A DNA stretch of 64,000 bases from Monodelphis domestica (GCF_027887165.1 NC_077227.1:355808850-355872849), one strand, 5' to 3'; numbered from the stretch's first letter, positions 19,456-31,510 are shown. Notes: generated by a model from the sequence alone, not told the origin. Numbers and translations are program-made.

Positions 19456-20736
19456 GGCAAGTAATAGTTTCTTTGCCGTCTTGTATCTTGAAAAGGTTTT
19501 TGAACAGAAAAAATGTTTTTAAGTCTGGCCCTTTAAGAGTTGCCTCCTCCCTTCAGGAGGAGTGGTTTCTTTTGGGTGTGGTATCACTAGGCAGATTAGT
19601 TGCACTCAGCACTACTCTCAAAATGGTTACTTTTCATAGTCACACAGGCTTTTGAAATGTGTGCAGGCCCAACTTCTCAAATTCTTGACAAAATAGGTTG
19701 GAAAACCTAGATGGCTCTGCCAAAAACTACCTAATTTGAATTACATTATTGGTGAAATATCTTTAACTTGTAGACTTTTTGAATACTACCATAAAGTCTA
19801 TGAAATTCAAGATTATTATTATTATTCTTTTAAACAATGACAGGGCTAAATAGGACTCCATCTCTTTGAGTGATGTTTGTTTTCAGCACTTTTATGATTC
19901 TCAATACTTGAGTGAATAATGAAAGTTTATTTCATTTACACTCAAGCAAAACTTAAAGAACATTTTATAAGATGTTCATTTCTCTTTCAATGAATGTTTT
20001 TAAATTAAGACTGGATGACCACTTAAAGGATATTCCTATTTGAATTCAAATTGGGCCATATTATCTTTTGAGCCATTTCTAACTGAAATTTTATGGTGCT
20101 GGGCTAAAGGAAGTCCATTGCCAGGCTAAGGAGTTTGGAATTTATTTAGTAAGTTGTGGGAAGGCATTGAAGGATTTAGGCAAAGGAAGGATACAAGCAG
20201 ATTTTGCATAAAGAATCATTGTGTCCGGCAGGTCTATGAAAGATAGATTGGAGGTAGGAGATTTCAGTGGAGATTGAAAGACTTGACAACCAGGATGATA
20301 GCAACCAATTAATCAGCAAATATATATTCAGCATGTACTCTGTATATCAGGTACTAAGTTCTGAGGATACATAAAAATGATTGAAACAGTTCACACTCTT
20401 AAAGAGCTTACATTGATTATATGAATGGGAAGAGAAAGGAGAGGAAAGATATTGTAGAAATAGAATGGACAAGACTTGGTAACTACCTCGATGTATAGTA
20501 AGGGAGAAAGAATGAGGAATCAAAGATAACAAACATCAAAGTCACAAACATGGTGGTGCCAGAATGAATGAAATCAAGAGAGGAACAGGATTTGTTTGGC
20601 CATTCAAGTTTTTCTATTCCATAATTTTTGTGTTTATATGTGTCCTTTAATTGTTTTCCCTTAAAATATAGTTGTTTAGTACAACACAGTGATTCTACCA
20701 GCTAAAGGACTAAAGACTTTCATGTTTGTTTTATAG
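19456..20736. other. ERV-A leader and intron 2 sequence without a recognised gene
   Basis: The first 200 bp may be ERV-A leader; no 5' LTR or convincing primer-binding site is seen. An old L2/MIR-like block lies at about 20300-20420 ('tcagcatgtactctgtatatcaggtac'). The MRPL22 exon 3 acceptor closes the interval. Confidence 0.45.
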
Positions 20737-20872
20737 GTTGCTCTCATCAAATAATGTTTTGCCTCTGCCATATATCCACACAAGTGCTTCCCTTGACATA
20801 TCAAGGAAGTGGGAGAAGAAGAATAAAATAGTTTATCCTCCACAGCTGCCAGGAGAGCCTCGGAGACCTGCA
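20737..20872 (+). CDS. MRPL22: MRPL22 exon 3
   Basis: This exon encodes residues 26-71, including [19 protein letters not shown] and [12 protein letters not shown], which are identical or nearly identical to human uL22m. The segment spans the end of the targeting region and the start of the mature protein. The acceptor is TTTTATAG|GTTGC (incoming phase 2) and the donor is CCTGCA|GTAAGTG (phase 0). Between GLL and YIHTS this protein has nine residues (SSNNVLPLP) where human has three, so the presequence is six residues longer. The exon is framed by introns of 16 and 33 kb. Confidence 0.98.
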
Positions 20873-21084
20873 GTAAGTGTGTGGATAAAGCCATCCTTTA
20901 AATTTGATAACACTTCTTGATTTTTAGGTGATTAGCAGTGAAGTAACTAGTATTTTAAAAATTTTACTGATTCACATAATCTTATAATTGACAAGATGCT
21001 ATAATTGGTAAAAGATGCATTTTTTTTCCTTGTTGGCACCTTTTATAGTTTGCATTGCTTGACTTTCTTTAACTGCATTAAAAT

Positions 21085-21760
21085 TTTTTTAAATTATAAA
21101 GATACATTATTTTCAACAATTACATGTAATAACAAATTTCCATATAAGTTTTCCAAAGTTATATGATCTAAATTCTCCCTCTCCCCCAAGGGCTGGCAAG
21201 CATTTTGATCTAGGTTAATCATGTATTATCATGCAAAACATATTTCCATATTGTTCATTTTTGTAAAAGAATAATCATATAAAACCAAAACCCAAAAAAC
21301 TTAAGTAAAAAATCTCATGCTTTGATCTGCATTCCAACTTCACCAATTCTTTTTTTCTGGAGGTGGAGAGCATTCTTTGTCAAAAGTCCCTCAGAATCAT
21401 TCTGGATCATTGTATTACTGAGAGTACCTAAGTTTTTCACAGTTGTTCATCATAAAATATTGCTGATACTGTATACAATGTTCTCTCAGTTCTGCTTATT
21501 TCACTTTGCATCAGTCCATGAAAGTCTTTCCGAAATCATCCTGTTCATCAGTCCTTATAGCACAGTAATATTCCATTAGCATCATGTATCCCAACTTGTT
21601 CAGTCATTCCCCAATTGATGGACATCCCCTCAATTTACAAATCTTTGCCACCATAAAAAGAGCAGCTATAAATATTTTTGTAAAAGTAGGTCCTTTCCTC
21701 TTTTTTTAAAATCTCTCTGGGATACAGGCCTAGTAGCTCCATCTTTATGCTGTTAACTTG
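21085..21760 (-). mobile_element. Old L1-family fragment (3' part)
   Basis: The order of blocks matches the L1 3' region seen elsewhere in the window ('ctcagaatcattctggatcattgtatt', 'ccattccccaattgatgga', 'agagcagctataaatatttttgta'), but divergence is much higher and the 3' UTR differs, so it is an older subfamily. Confidence 0.7.
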
Positions 21761-21784
21761 AGAAACCTTGTGATAAACCTTAAG

Positions 21785-22734
21785 GTAACTTCTATTTTTT
21801 AAAATTAAAATTTCATTTTTATTTTGAATTTATTCTTTGCCTCTCCTTAAAAGAATATTCCTATACACACTGAAGAGCATAAACAAGATTGTATATAAAA
21901 CTATCTATTTCACAGTGCTTACTTTAAAATATATATATATGCATATATGTGTGTTATATATAGATAGATATATATGATATTCCATATTACTTCTAAGACT
22001 GACTTACTTGTTTGTTCTTCCCTCTGAACTTCTGTTCTCTTCTGTATATTTTTTAAAAAGTATTTCAGTGGCCCTCTTTTTTTTACCTCTCTCTTCTTTC
22101 TAACACTCCCATTAAAAAATGAAAAGAAAAAACCCTTATTAAGATATGCTTACTTAAGTAAAACAAATATACACAGTAACCATATAAGAAATTATATGTC
22201 TTTCTGCACTATGAGTTTACCTCTGTCAGGAGGTGAACAACATGCCTCAAAACAAGTCCTTTGGAGATAGGGAAGGTCCATGTTAGTTAACCTATGGCAT
22301 GTGTGCTGGAGGGGGCTGCTCTCCCCTCTCCACATGCACCTGAGGTTATTTCTCAGATGACTCACCCCTCTGCCCAGCCATCCAATGGGAGGACTTCCTC
22401 TCCTATCTGAGGTAAGACTCATGTGCAGTGTGAGGGTTGCAGTTTGGGCACTTGGTTTGCCATCAATGTGGTAGGTCATTGCTTTGATCATAGTAGTTAA
22501 ATCTTTCAAAGTTGTTTTTCTTTACAATGATGCTGTACTCACACACTGATTTTCCTCAGTTCATTCTATTTTAGTTTATTCTCTTCTAGGATTATCTGAA
22601 ATGTCTCTTTGATCACTTTTTATAATACAATAATATTCTCTTACATTCTCATAACACAATTTGTTCAGTGATTCCCTAGTTGCTGGGTACCTTAGATTCT
22701 AGTTCTTTTTTCTCTTCTTTTAAAAAAAATTCTT
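21785..22734 (-). mobile_element. Old LINE fragment interrupted by a hAT element
   Basis: Diverged L1-like 3' sequence: 'cacaatttgttcagtgattccctagttg' near 22660 is an L1 block. It is split by the hAT MITE at 22279-22469. A TA-rich tract lies at 21930-21980. Confidence 0.5.
22279..22469. mobile_element. hAT-type MITE with TSD
   Basis: A 191-bp element with imperfect terminal inverted repeats: CATGTTAGTTAACC at the left and GTTTGCCATCAATG at the right. It is flanked by GGAAGGTC (22271-22278) and GGTAGGTC (22470-22477), an 8-bp duplication with one mismatch, the size produced by hAT transposases. Internal blocks ('catgtgtgctggaggggg', 'ctcccctctccacatgcacctgagg') recur inverted in the fragment at 12166-12240. 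It has no coding capacity. A relationship to OposCharlie-type elements is suspected from memory of their termini. Confidence 0.7.
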
Positions 22735-23102
22735 CTTTTTTTTAATTAAAATTTTTTTTTTAATTTATTAATTTAGAGTGTTTTTCCAGGATTATAAAAA
22801 TCATGTTCTTGCCCTCCCCTCTCCCAACCCACTCCCATAGCCAACACAGAATTCCACTGGGTTTTACATGTGTTATTGGTCAAGACCCATTTCCACCTCA
22901 TTGATATTTGCACCTAGGGTGACCATCTAGGGTTTATATCCCTAACCATATCCCCATTGACCCATGTGATCAAGCAGTTGTTTTTCTTCTGTGTTTCTAC
23001 TCCCACAGTTCTTCCTCTGAATGTGGATAGTGTTCTTTCTCATAAGTACCTCAGAATTGTCCTGGGTCATTGTATTGCTGCTAGTAGAGAAGTCCATTAA
23101 GT

Positions 23103-25966
23103 TCAATTGTACCACAGTGTATCAGTCTCTGTGTATGATGTTCTCCTGGTCCTGCTCCTTTCACTCTGCATCAATTCCTGGAAGTCATTCCAGTTCACAT
23201 GGGATTTCTCCAGTTCATTGTTTCTTTGAGCACAATAGTATTCCATCACCAACAGATACCACAGTTTGTTTAGCCATTCCCTAATCGAAGGCCTCATTTT
23301 CCAAATTTTTGCCACCAAAAAGAGCATGGCTATAAACACTCTTGAACAAGTCTTTTTCCTTATTATATCTTTGGGGTATAAACCCAGTAGTGCTATGGCT
23401 GGATTAAAGGGTAGGTAGTCTTTTAGCTCCCTTTGGGCATAGTTCCAAATTGCCTTCCAGAATGGTTGAATCAATTCACAACTCCACCAGCCATGCATTA
23501 ATGTCCCAATTTTGCCACATCCCCTCCAACATTTATTACTTTCCTTTGCTGTCATGTTAGCCAATCTGCTAGGTGTAAAGTGGTACCTCAGAGTTGTTTT
23601 GATTTGCAATTCTCTAATTATAAGAGATTTAGAACATTTTTTCATGTGCTTATTGATAGTTTTGATTTCTTTATCTAAAAATTACCTATTCATGTTCCTT
23701 GCATATTTATCAATTGGAGAATGGCTTGATTTTTTGTACAACTGATTTAGCTCTATAAATTTGAGTAATTAGACCTTTCTCAGAGGTTTTTGTTATGAAG
23801 ATTTTTCCCCCAATTTGTTGCTTCCCTTCTAATTTTAGTTGCATTGTTTTTGTTTGTACAAAACCTTTTTAATTTAATGTAATAAAAATTATTTATTTTA
23901 CATTTTGTAATTTTTTCTAACTCTTGCTTGATCTTAAAATTGTTCCTTTCCCAAAGATCTGGCAAATATACTATGCTGTGTTCCCCTAATTTACTTATAG
24001 TTTCCTTCTTTATATTCAAGTTGTTCTAAATCTAATCTCTCCCATATTGTTTTCCAATTTTCCCACTAGTTTTTGTCAAATAGTGGATTTTTTTTTCCAA
24101 AAGCTGAGATCTTGGGTTTATCATAGATTGTCTTGCTGAGATCACTTACCCCAAGTCTATTCCACTGATCCTCCCTTCTGTCTCTTAGCCAATACCATAT
24201 TATTTTGATGACTACTGCTTCATAGTATAGTTTGTGGGTACTGCAAGGCAACCTTCCTTCACATTTTTTTTTCGCATTTTTTCAATATTTCCCTTGACAT
24301 TCTTGATTTTTTGTTCTTCTAGATGAACTTTGTTATAGTTTTTTCTAATTCAGTAAAAATGTTTCTTTGTAGTTTAATGGGTATGGCACTAAATAAGTAA
24401 ATTAGTTTGGGTAGGATTATCATTTTTATTATGTTAGCTCATCCGACCCATGAGAAATTAATGTTTTTTACAATTAGATCTAGTTTTAATTGTGTGGAAA
24501 GTGTTTTGTAGTTGTGTTCAAATAGTTCCTGTATTTGTCTTGGCAGATAGATTCCTAAGTATTTTATATTGTCTAGGGTGATTTTAAATGGAATCTCTCT
24601 TTCTAATTCTTGCTGCTGAGATATGTTGGAAATATATAGAAATGCTGATGATTTATGTGGGTTTATTTTGTAACCTGCAACATTGCTTAAGTTGATATTT
24701 CCACTAGCTTTTTGGTGGATTCTCTAGGATTCTTTAAGTAGACCATCATATCATCCATAAAGCGTGATAGCTTGGTCTCCTCATTATCTGTTATAATACC
24801 TTCAATTTCTTTTTCTTCTCTAATTGCTATGCTAGTGTTTCTAGTACAATGTTAAATAATAGAGGGGATAATAGGCATCCTTGTTTCACTCCTGATCTTA
24901 TTGGGGATGCTTCTAATTTATTCCCATTGCAGATAATACTTGCTGATGGTTTTAGATATATACTGTTTATTATTCTTAGAAAAGGCCCTTCTATTCCTAT
25001 ACTTTGTAGTGTTTTCAATAGGAATGAGTGTTGTATTTTGTCAAAGGCTTTTTCTGCATCTATTGAGATAATCATGTAATTTTTGTTGGTTTGCTTGTTG
25101 ATATGGTCAATTATGTGGCTAGTTTTCCTAATATTAAATCATCCTTTCATTCCTGGTATAAATCCCACCTGATCATAATGAATATCCTTCATGATGACTT
25201 GCTGGAGTCTTTTTGCTAGTATTCTATTTAAGATTTTTGCATCTATGTTCATTGAGGAGATTGGTCTATAGTTTTCTTTATCTGTTTTTGACCTCCTTGG
25301 CTTTGGAATCAGTAACATATTTGTGTCATAAAAGGAATTTGGTAGAACTCCTTCTTTGCAAATTATGTCAAATCGTTTATAATCATATTGGGATTAGTTG
25401 TTCTTTGAATGTTTGATAGAATTCACTTGTGAATCCATCTGGCCCTCGGTTTTTTCCTTAGGGAGTTCTTTAATGGCTTGTTCAATTTCTTTTCCTGGTA
25501 CAGGATTATTTAAGTATTCTATTTCTTCTGTTAAACGAGGCAATTTATATTTTTGTAAATATTCATCCATATCACCTAGATTATCATATTTATTGCCATA
25601 TAATTGGGAAAAGTAGTATTTAATGATTGCCTTAACTTCCTCTCAATAGAGGTGATGGCTCCCTTTTCAGCTTTGATACTGTTATTTGTTAATTTGGTTT
25701 TCTTTCCTCTTAAAAAAATTTTTTTTTATTAAATTGACCAGTACTTTGTCTATTTTATTTGTTTTTTCAAAATAACAACTTCTAGTCTTATTTATTAATT
25801 CAATAGTTCTTTCACTTTCGATTTTATTAATGTCTCCCTTAATTTTTAGGATCTCTAATTTAGTTTTCAACTGGGGATTTTTAATTTGTTCCTTTTCAAG
25901 TTTTTTGATTTGCATGCCCAATTCTTTGACCTCTGCACCCCCTAATTTCTTAACATATGAACTCAA
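23103..25966 (-). pseudogene. L1-B ORF2: RT and C-terminal region, broken
   Basis: Open pieces cover 25966-25682, 25075-24827, 24251-24066, 24019-23780 and 23645-23103. The 25075-24827 piece contains [11 protein letters not shown] with a catalytic Asp and [13 protein letters not shown]. The 23645-23103 piece is the C-terminal zinc-finger-like and tail region (CWRGCGKIGTLMHGWWSC), with Cys and His spaced as in the L1 C-terminal CX3CX7HX4C motif. Frames differ between pieces, which shows at least two indels as well as stops. Confidence 0.88.
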
Positions 25967-26110
25967 GGATATAAATTTCCCCCTGAGTGCTGCTTTGGCT
26001 GTATCCCATAGATTTTGAAAGTTTGTCTCATTGTTGTCATTTTTTCAGTGAAATTATTAATTATTTCTATAATTTGTTAATCAGTTTTGTTGAATCATAT
26101 TATTTAATTT

Positions 26111-26838
26111 CTAATTAACTTTTGATTTGGCTCTCCATGTACTCTTACTAATTATTATTTTTATTGCATTATGATCTGAAAAAGTTTTATTTATTATTTC
26201 TGCTTTTTTGCACTTGTTTGCCATGTTTTTATGCCCTACTCCATGGTCAGTCTTTGTGAATTTACCATGTGCTGCTGAACAGAAGGTGTATTCCTTTTTG
26301 TCCCTATTTATTTTTCTCCATATATTTATTAACTCTAATTTTCCTAAGATTTCATTCACATCTTTTACCACTTTATTATTTATTTTTTGGTTTGATTTAT
26401 CTAGATCTAATAGAGGAAGGTTCAGGTCTCCCAGTAGTATACTTTTACTTTTTATTTCCTCCTTCAACTCCACTAGTTTCTCCTGTAGAAATTTGGATGC
26501 TGCACTATTTGGTGCATGCATGTTGATTACTGATATTTCCTCATTGTCTATACTGCCTTTTATCCGAATGTAATTACCTTCCCTATCGCTTTTAATCAGT
26601 TCTATTTTTACTTTGGCTTTGTCAGATATCACGATTGCAACTTCTGCCTTCTTTTTCTTAATTGAGGCCCAATAGATTTTCCTCGAGCCTTTGATCCTTA
26701 TTCTGTGAGTATCTACTTGCTTCATGTGTGTTTCTTGTAGACAACATAAGTAGAATTTTGATTTCTAACCTACTCTTCTATTTGCTTTTGTTTTATGGAT
26801 GAGTTCATTCCATTCACATTCAGAGTTATGATAACCAT
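26111..26838 (-). pseudogene. L1-B ORF2: endonuclease domain
   Basis: ORF2 starts at ATG 26838-26836 (MVIITLNVNGMNSS), the typical L1 endonuclease N-terminus. Early stop codons lie near 26777 and 26727. The remaining open piece, 26725-26111, holds the endonuclease core with INMHAPN, LLGDLNLP, the TDHGVGHK segment and SDHNAIK, which are the conserved active-site neighbourhoods of AP-endonuclease-like L1 EN. Key Asp, Asn and His residues are still present despite the N-terminal breaks. Confidence 0.9.
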
Positions 26839-27531
26839 CTCTGTATTCCCCAACATTTTGATATCCTCTCCCAGTTCTTCCCTTTCTTCTTTTGCTATAT
26901 CTTTTTAAACCCATGGTTTTCTTTTAATCAGTCCCCCAATCCCCACTCTTATTATACTTCCCTTTCTGCCCCCTCCCTTTTTGTTCCCTTCTTACTTTTT
27001 TTAGTGTCTATTAATGTCCCATTGCCCCTCTTTCCCTACTTTTTTTGTACTCCTTGCCTCACTCCCCTCCTTAGTTTTTCCCATCTCACTTTCCCTGTAA
27101 TGTAAGATAGAATTCTATACTTCAGTGGATCTAGATGCTCTTCTCTCTCAGAATTGATTTCACTGAGAGTAATGTTTAAGCATTCCCTATTAGCACTCTC
27201 TTCCTCTCCTTCTTATGAATTGTATTCTTCCCCTCCCCTTCCCATCCTATTTATCTTATTCTTTCACGTTTCTCTTGGTGCCATCTTCTATTCCCCCCTC
27301 CCTTTTTCTTTTTTGCATATCATCTTAGACCACTTATTACCCTAATCTTTACCTATGAATCATTTTTCTAATTACTATAATAGTGAATATAATTTTTGAG
27401 AGTTACAAATAACATTTTTCCATATATTAATATAAACAATTTGATCTTATTGAAGCCCTTAAAGAAGAAAATTTAAATTAAAAAAAAAATTCCCCCCCCC
27501 CCCCTTTCCTCTTTCTTTCTCATTTACCTTT
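26839..27531 (-). other. L1-B inter-ORF spacer (purine-rich in sense)
   Basis: About 690 nt separate the ORF1 stop from the ORF2 ATG. In the L1 sense strand it is strongly purine-rich (seen as C/T on the plus strand, for example 26920-27090 and 27180-27320). A run of C (sense G) lies at 27493-27505. No open frame of note is present. Human L1 has a spacer of about 60 nt. Confidence 0.75.
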
Positions 27532-28638
27532 TCATGTTTCTCTTGATCTTTGTTTTTGGATATCATATTTTCCACTTAGTTCTGGTCTATTCTTTCCAAA
27601 TACTTGGAAATCTTCTATTTTGTTGAATGCCCATACTTTCCCCTGGAAGTATATAGTCAGTTTTGATGGGTAGGTGATCCTTGGTTGAAGGCCCAATTCT
27701 CTTGCCTTTCTGAATATCATATTCCAAGCCTTGCAGTCCTATAATGTGGAAGCTGCCAGATCTTGTGTGATCCCGAGTAATGTTCCTTGATATCTGAATT
27801 GTTTATTTTTGGTTTCTTGTAAAATTTCTTCCTCAGCTTGGAAAATCTTAAATTTGACAATTACATTCCTGGAGGTTGTTTTTTGAGGATTTAGTGTAGA
27901 GGGTGTTCTATGAACTCTTTCAGTGTCTTTTTTGCCCTCTTGTTCAAGAACATCAGGGCATTTTTCTTGGATAAATTCTTATAGTATGATGTCAAGATTT
28001 CTGTTTATTTCTGGGTTTTCAGGTAGACCAATGATTCTCAAATTGTCTCTTCTAGACTTGTTTTCTTGATCAATCATTTTCTCAGTGAGATATTTCATGT
28101 TTCCTTCTATCTTGTCAATCTTTTGATTTTGCTTTATTAATTCTTGCTGTTTTGCAAGATCATTGGCTTCTAATTGTCCAATTCTGGTCTTTAAAGATTG
28201 GGTTTCTGCTATAATCTTTTGATTTGCCACTATAATCTTTTGATTTTTCTTTTTGGTTTGGTCTATCCTGCTTATCATGGCTTCTAGCTGTTTAATTTTG
28301 GTCTCAAATTTATTTATCATTTCATTTGATTTCTGGGCTTCTTTCTCTAATTGGGAGTTCCTGTCTTTTAAACTGTCATTTTCTTTTTGAACTATTTCCC
28401 ATTTTTCTTGCCAATATTCTTCCATCTTTTTCATAAGCTCTGATCCAAATTCTTCAAGAGCTTGTGGCAAATTTCCATTTTTGGGGGGATGGTTTGGATG
28501 TATTTGTTTGTCCTCTTCTGCTATTTCCTCTGTAGTCTGGATTTTTCCTCCATAAAAATTATACAGGATCAAAGCCTTCTTTTTGTTCTTCTTGGTGTGG
28601 GGAAGTTCTTTTTCCTGGTCATTGTTTGCCATCACCAT
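27532..28638 (-). pseudogene. L1-B ORF1 (two nonsense codons, frame intact)
   Basis: ORF1p is the RNA-binding chaperone of L1. The start ATG is at 28638. Residues about 65-205 form a long coiled coil with heptad-like Leu/Ile spacing. The RRM starts at RRDNLRIIGLPE, residues 200-212, as in other L1 ORF1 proteins, and a C-terminal domain (residues about 300-368) ends at 27532. The single frame is broken only by TAA at 27981-27979 and TAG near 27740. Both stand where Gln codons (CAA, CAG) would be one transition away. Confidence 0.9.
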
Positions 28639-29170
28639 GCTGGTTTTTCCTTCCCTTTACAGCCAGAAGTCTGAGTGAGGAGGGCAGACTCTCCGTATAT
28701 GGAGCTAAGGAGTGAGGTTTTTGCCTGAGGCCACCTCTCAAGTCTCTGGAGCTTCTACTGTTTGCTGCCCTTGTCTGCCCTATCTCCTCTCCCAAGGTCT
28801 GAGTTCTTCAACCTGTTGGGGTCTCAAGTCTAGCTGCTCTAAGGGGTGGGTCTTTGGTGGTCTTAATCAGCTCCCAAGGACCTAGAGGTGCCCCTCGCTC
28901 GATCACTAATTCTAGCGCACACTGGCTCTGAATCTAGCCCACTGGCCCTGTAGGTGGGGTGGAGGAGGATAGATCAGCTTTTGGTGGAAGCTATTTCACC
29001 CCCTTATAATGTGGAAATGCCCAAATCTCATGTACCTTCAATGCTGTGCCCTACCATGGAGTCTCTTCGTTCATATGAATTCTTTTTTTTTTTGGCCTTT
29101 TGAGGTAGTCTATGAGGTAGGCGATGAGGAGAGGTAGATTCCTGCGTCTAAACTGCAGCCATATTTACTT

Positions 29171-29836
29171 GGAAATTTCCTTTTTTCTACTCTTGATCTC
29201 TTCTTCAGAATCAGGACTGATGTTTTACATGGTACTATTTCCTTTTTTGTGTTATCTTCATGTTGAATTTTATGTATTTCTATTATAAGCTCTTGTATGT
29301 ATGTTTATTTAACCTTACTTTGTTTATTGCAGATAAGCTTTTGATGTCCCATCTCCTCATTGCTTCCTCCATGTTTGTACACTGTCTTTGCTTACCCTAG
29401 TTATGGGAAATAAAAAGTTCTGCCCTCTTCTTTTTCTTACCTATACTAATATAATCTTTCTTTTACTTCTCTTTCCTCTCTTCACACCTTCAGAATAGAA
29501 CCAATCTGCTCCTAAGGGTAATATTTATAGGGAAAATGGGTGGGATTGAAGAACAGGGGATATGGAAGGTTTTGTGACAGGGAATGGAGGAGTTGAAGGG
29601 AGAGAGGAAATATGGCTGCTGGTGAGGTAAAAGGAGAGAGATGCCTTCTGCTAAGAGGCTATTTTTGAAAAATGGGTTTCCTGAGAAATGGGCTACTTAT
29701 GATAGTCTGAGGGGATGTCTTCTCTATAGATTTATGTGGAAGATACCCCAGAGCAGGTAAGTACAGACCCTCTTGAGGGACAAGCCTCCCCCAGATAAGG
29801 TTGCCCAGCAGGGGTCCAATAAGGACAGTTTATAGT
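29171..29836. other. Intron 3 sequence, unassigned
   Basis: Between L1-B and the LTR at 29837. Purine-rich at 29520-29660. No exon is recognised; it could be remains of an ERV internal region, but nothing supports this directly. Confidence 0.35.
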
Positions 29837-30385
29837 TGGTGAATTTTAAAATCTCCATCTTGCTTGGTCTAGCACCCAGGATTGTACACACCCACACTAC
29901 ACGGGCATGTGCTAGTCAATGACAAATCAGAAATAACTGACTGCCCACCTGGGCTGTCCTAAGCCAAGCTTGAGCCATCATTGGCATTTGTGAGGCACAG
30001 GAAGTGAGGTAGGGAACAGCCTCGGGAATTTGCTCACTTCCTGTGGACAGAGCTAGGTAGCAGTGGGTGCTAGGAGCTTGAGCAGAGAGGAGGCCGGCAG
30101 ACAGCTTTCCTTCAGATCGGTCATGTGAGTCAAGGTCTGATTTTCTTCTCTACCTTGGCCATTGGGCCTAAACTCCCTCTGGTTCTGCCAGAAGGTTGAG
30201 TTAACCTTTTTCCCTTTTTTCCTTTCTCCTTCTCTCCCTCTCCTTTTTCTTACTCCCGTTGTGATTAAACCACCATAAACTCCATTCTGACTTGAGTGTT
30301 TCATTTTAGGAATTTCATTAGTAAATTCCTTGGCAACCATAAATTAATATTATAACAATCTGTAAAGGTGATTTTCACCATAACA
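29837..30385 (+). mobile_element. LTR of family Y (sense)
   Basis: The block 'gacaaatcagaaataactgactgcc' followed by 'ggctgtcctaagccaagcttgagcc' matches the inverted LTR at 12252-12937. 'gattaaaccaccataaactcc', 'attccttggcaaccataaattaat' and a terminal CACCATAACA match the LTR ending at 40595. The left end is placed at TGGTGAATTTT by comparison and is uncertain. No matching flanking duplication is seen. Confidence 0.6.
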
Positions 30386-31254
30386 AGCTGAATGGCTGTC
30401 CTGAGGTTCAGCTCTCTCTCTGTCCCCTGAAATGTTAGTCCTTTTATCTGACTGTGATATTCAAATAAAGATAAATTTTAATAAAAATTTTGATTGTGGA
30501 GGTATCAGGGAAGAGGGAAGAGGGAAGAGGAATGTCCCTAGATGAGGTCTGAGTCTCAGGTTTTGAGCTGAGGCCAGGCCTCACAGGCTGGTTTCCTTTA
30601 TTCCTGTCTTTGCTAATCTCTACTAGCTTTCTTAATTTCAAAAGTCTTAGCAGTAGACAGTGAGAGGAAGAAAAGTTCTGACTTTCAGAGCTGGTTGGGC
30701 CTGTCTCTTTGGGCTGACACCCCTAAAGACTGGCCTTACAGTCCAAACTGCTTCACTTAAGTTCTTTTGTCAATGACACGATCACAGGAATCCAGGGAGA
30801 GCACACAGTTGAGACAATAAGGAAAAGATCCACTTCTATCCAGAGACAGGGAGAAAGCTCCTTCCACTTCCTGGGCCAGGAAGGAAGTGCTAGTCACAAG
30901 AGCAACTGCCACTCCCAGTTGCCCCTTCCCCCACCAACTGTCAGCCTTGTTAATATCTTCTCTTTCTAACACTCCAACTTCTGTTGGTTCCAACTCAGTG
31001 GCAGAAAGTCTAGAACTTGCTCTAGTTTTCCTTTCCACATAAGTCCTTTGTTTTTCTTGTTTAACTTTATCCTTTGAAGATACTAAGATCTTGAAGGGAT
31101 GGATGCTTATTAATATTAGATTTACCTTTCTAAATTTTGCTTGAGTTTTTGTGTTCATGTTTCAAAGTTCTACTCAGTTCTGGCCTTTTCATTAGAAATG
31201 CTTAAAAGTCCTCTGGTTCATTAAAATTCTCCATTCCATTTCCCCTCTGTAGGA
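30386..31254. other. Intron 3 sequence, possibly LTR/ERV-derived
   Basis: GC content is higher than that of neighbouring LINE sequence, and a poly(A)-signal-like AAATAAAG lies at 30463. The block resembles LTR sequence in composition, but no ends or family match could be established. Confidence 0.3.
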
Positions 31255-31500
31255 TTTTACTCAGCTTTACCAGTTGTGTTACTCTTTTTTTTTTTGGCCT
31301 TTTGGAGTATTGTATTCCAAAAACTCCTCTGATTTTTAACAAAAGCTGTCAGGTCTTAGCTATGGATTCTGCTCTATTTTTCTCTGACATGGGAGCTTTG
31401 GACTTTGTCTATGACTTTTCCCTTTGGAGTTTTTTTGGGAAGTGGTTGGTTTATTATTTTACCTTTATTTTAATCTTTCATCCTAATAGATCTGGGCAAT
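31255..31500 (-). mobile_element. Old L1 ORF1 fragment
   Basis: The sequence 'ggccttttggagtattgtattccaaaaactcc' (in two overlapping blocks) parallels the ORF1 C-terminal region of L1-B ('gcctttctgaatatcatattccaagcc') but is much more diverged. Confidence 0.5.
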
Positions 31501-31510
31501 TTTCACTTAT

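Larger units (their letters stand above)
4587..20736 (+). other. MRPL22: MRPL22 intron 2 (16.15 kb)
   Basis: The intron is bounded by GTGAGTCG and TTTTATAG. It carries no host exon that I can recognise. Its content is repeats: MIR fragments, a SINE at 5707-5924, an L1 at 6489-9933, LTRs, and the ERV-A remnant at 12.2-19.6 kb. Confidence 0.85.
22735..29170 (-). mobile_element. L1-B: near full-length LINE-1
   Basis: About 6.4 kb on the minus strand with all L1 parts in order: 5' UTR (about 29170-28640), ORF1 (28638-27532), a purine-rich inter-ORF spacer (about 27531-26839), ORF2 with endonuclease, reverse transcriptase and C-terminal domain (from ATG 26838 to about 23100), and 3' UTR ending in an A-tail seen as T at 22735-22762. 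ORF1 has two stops. ORF2 has a larger number of stops and at least two frame changes, so it cannot move on its own. It is antisense to MRPL22 and lies in intron 3. Confidence 0.92.

Noticed and set aside
22192..22509. 105-codon minus-strand open frame
   Set aside because: It spans the hAT MITE and its old LINE flanks; the reading crosses both element boundaries, so it is not a gene.
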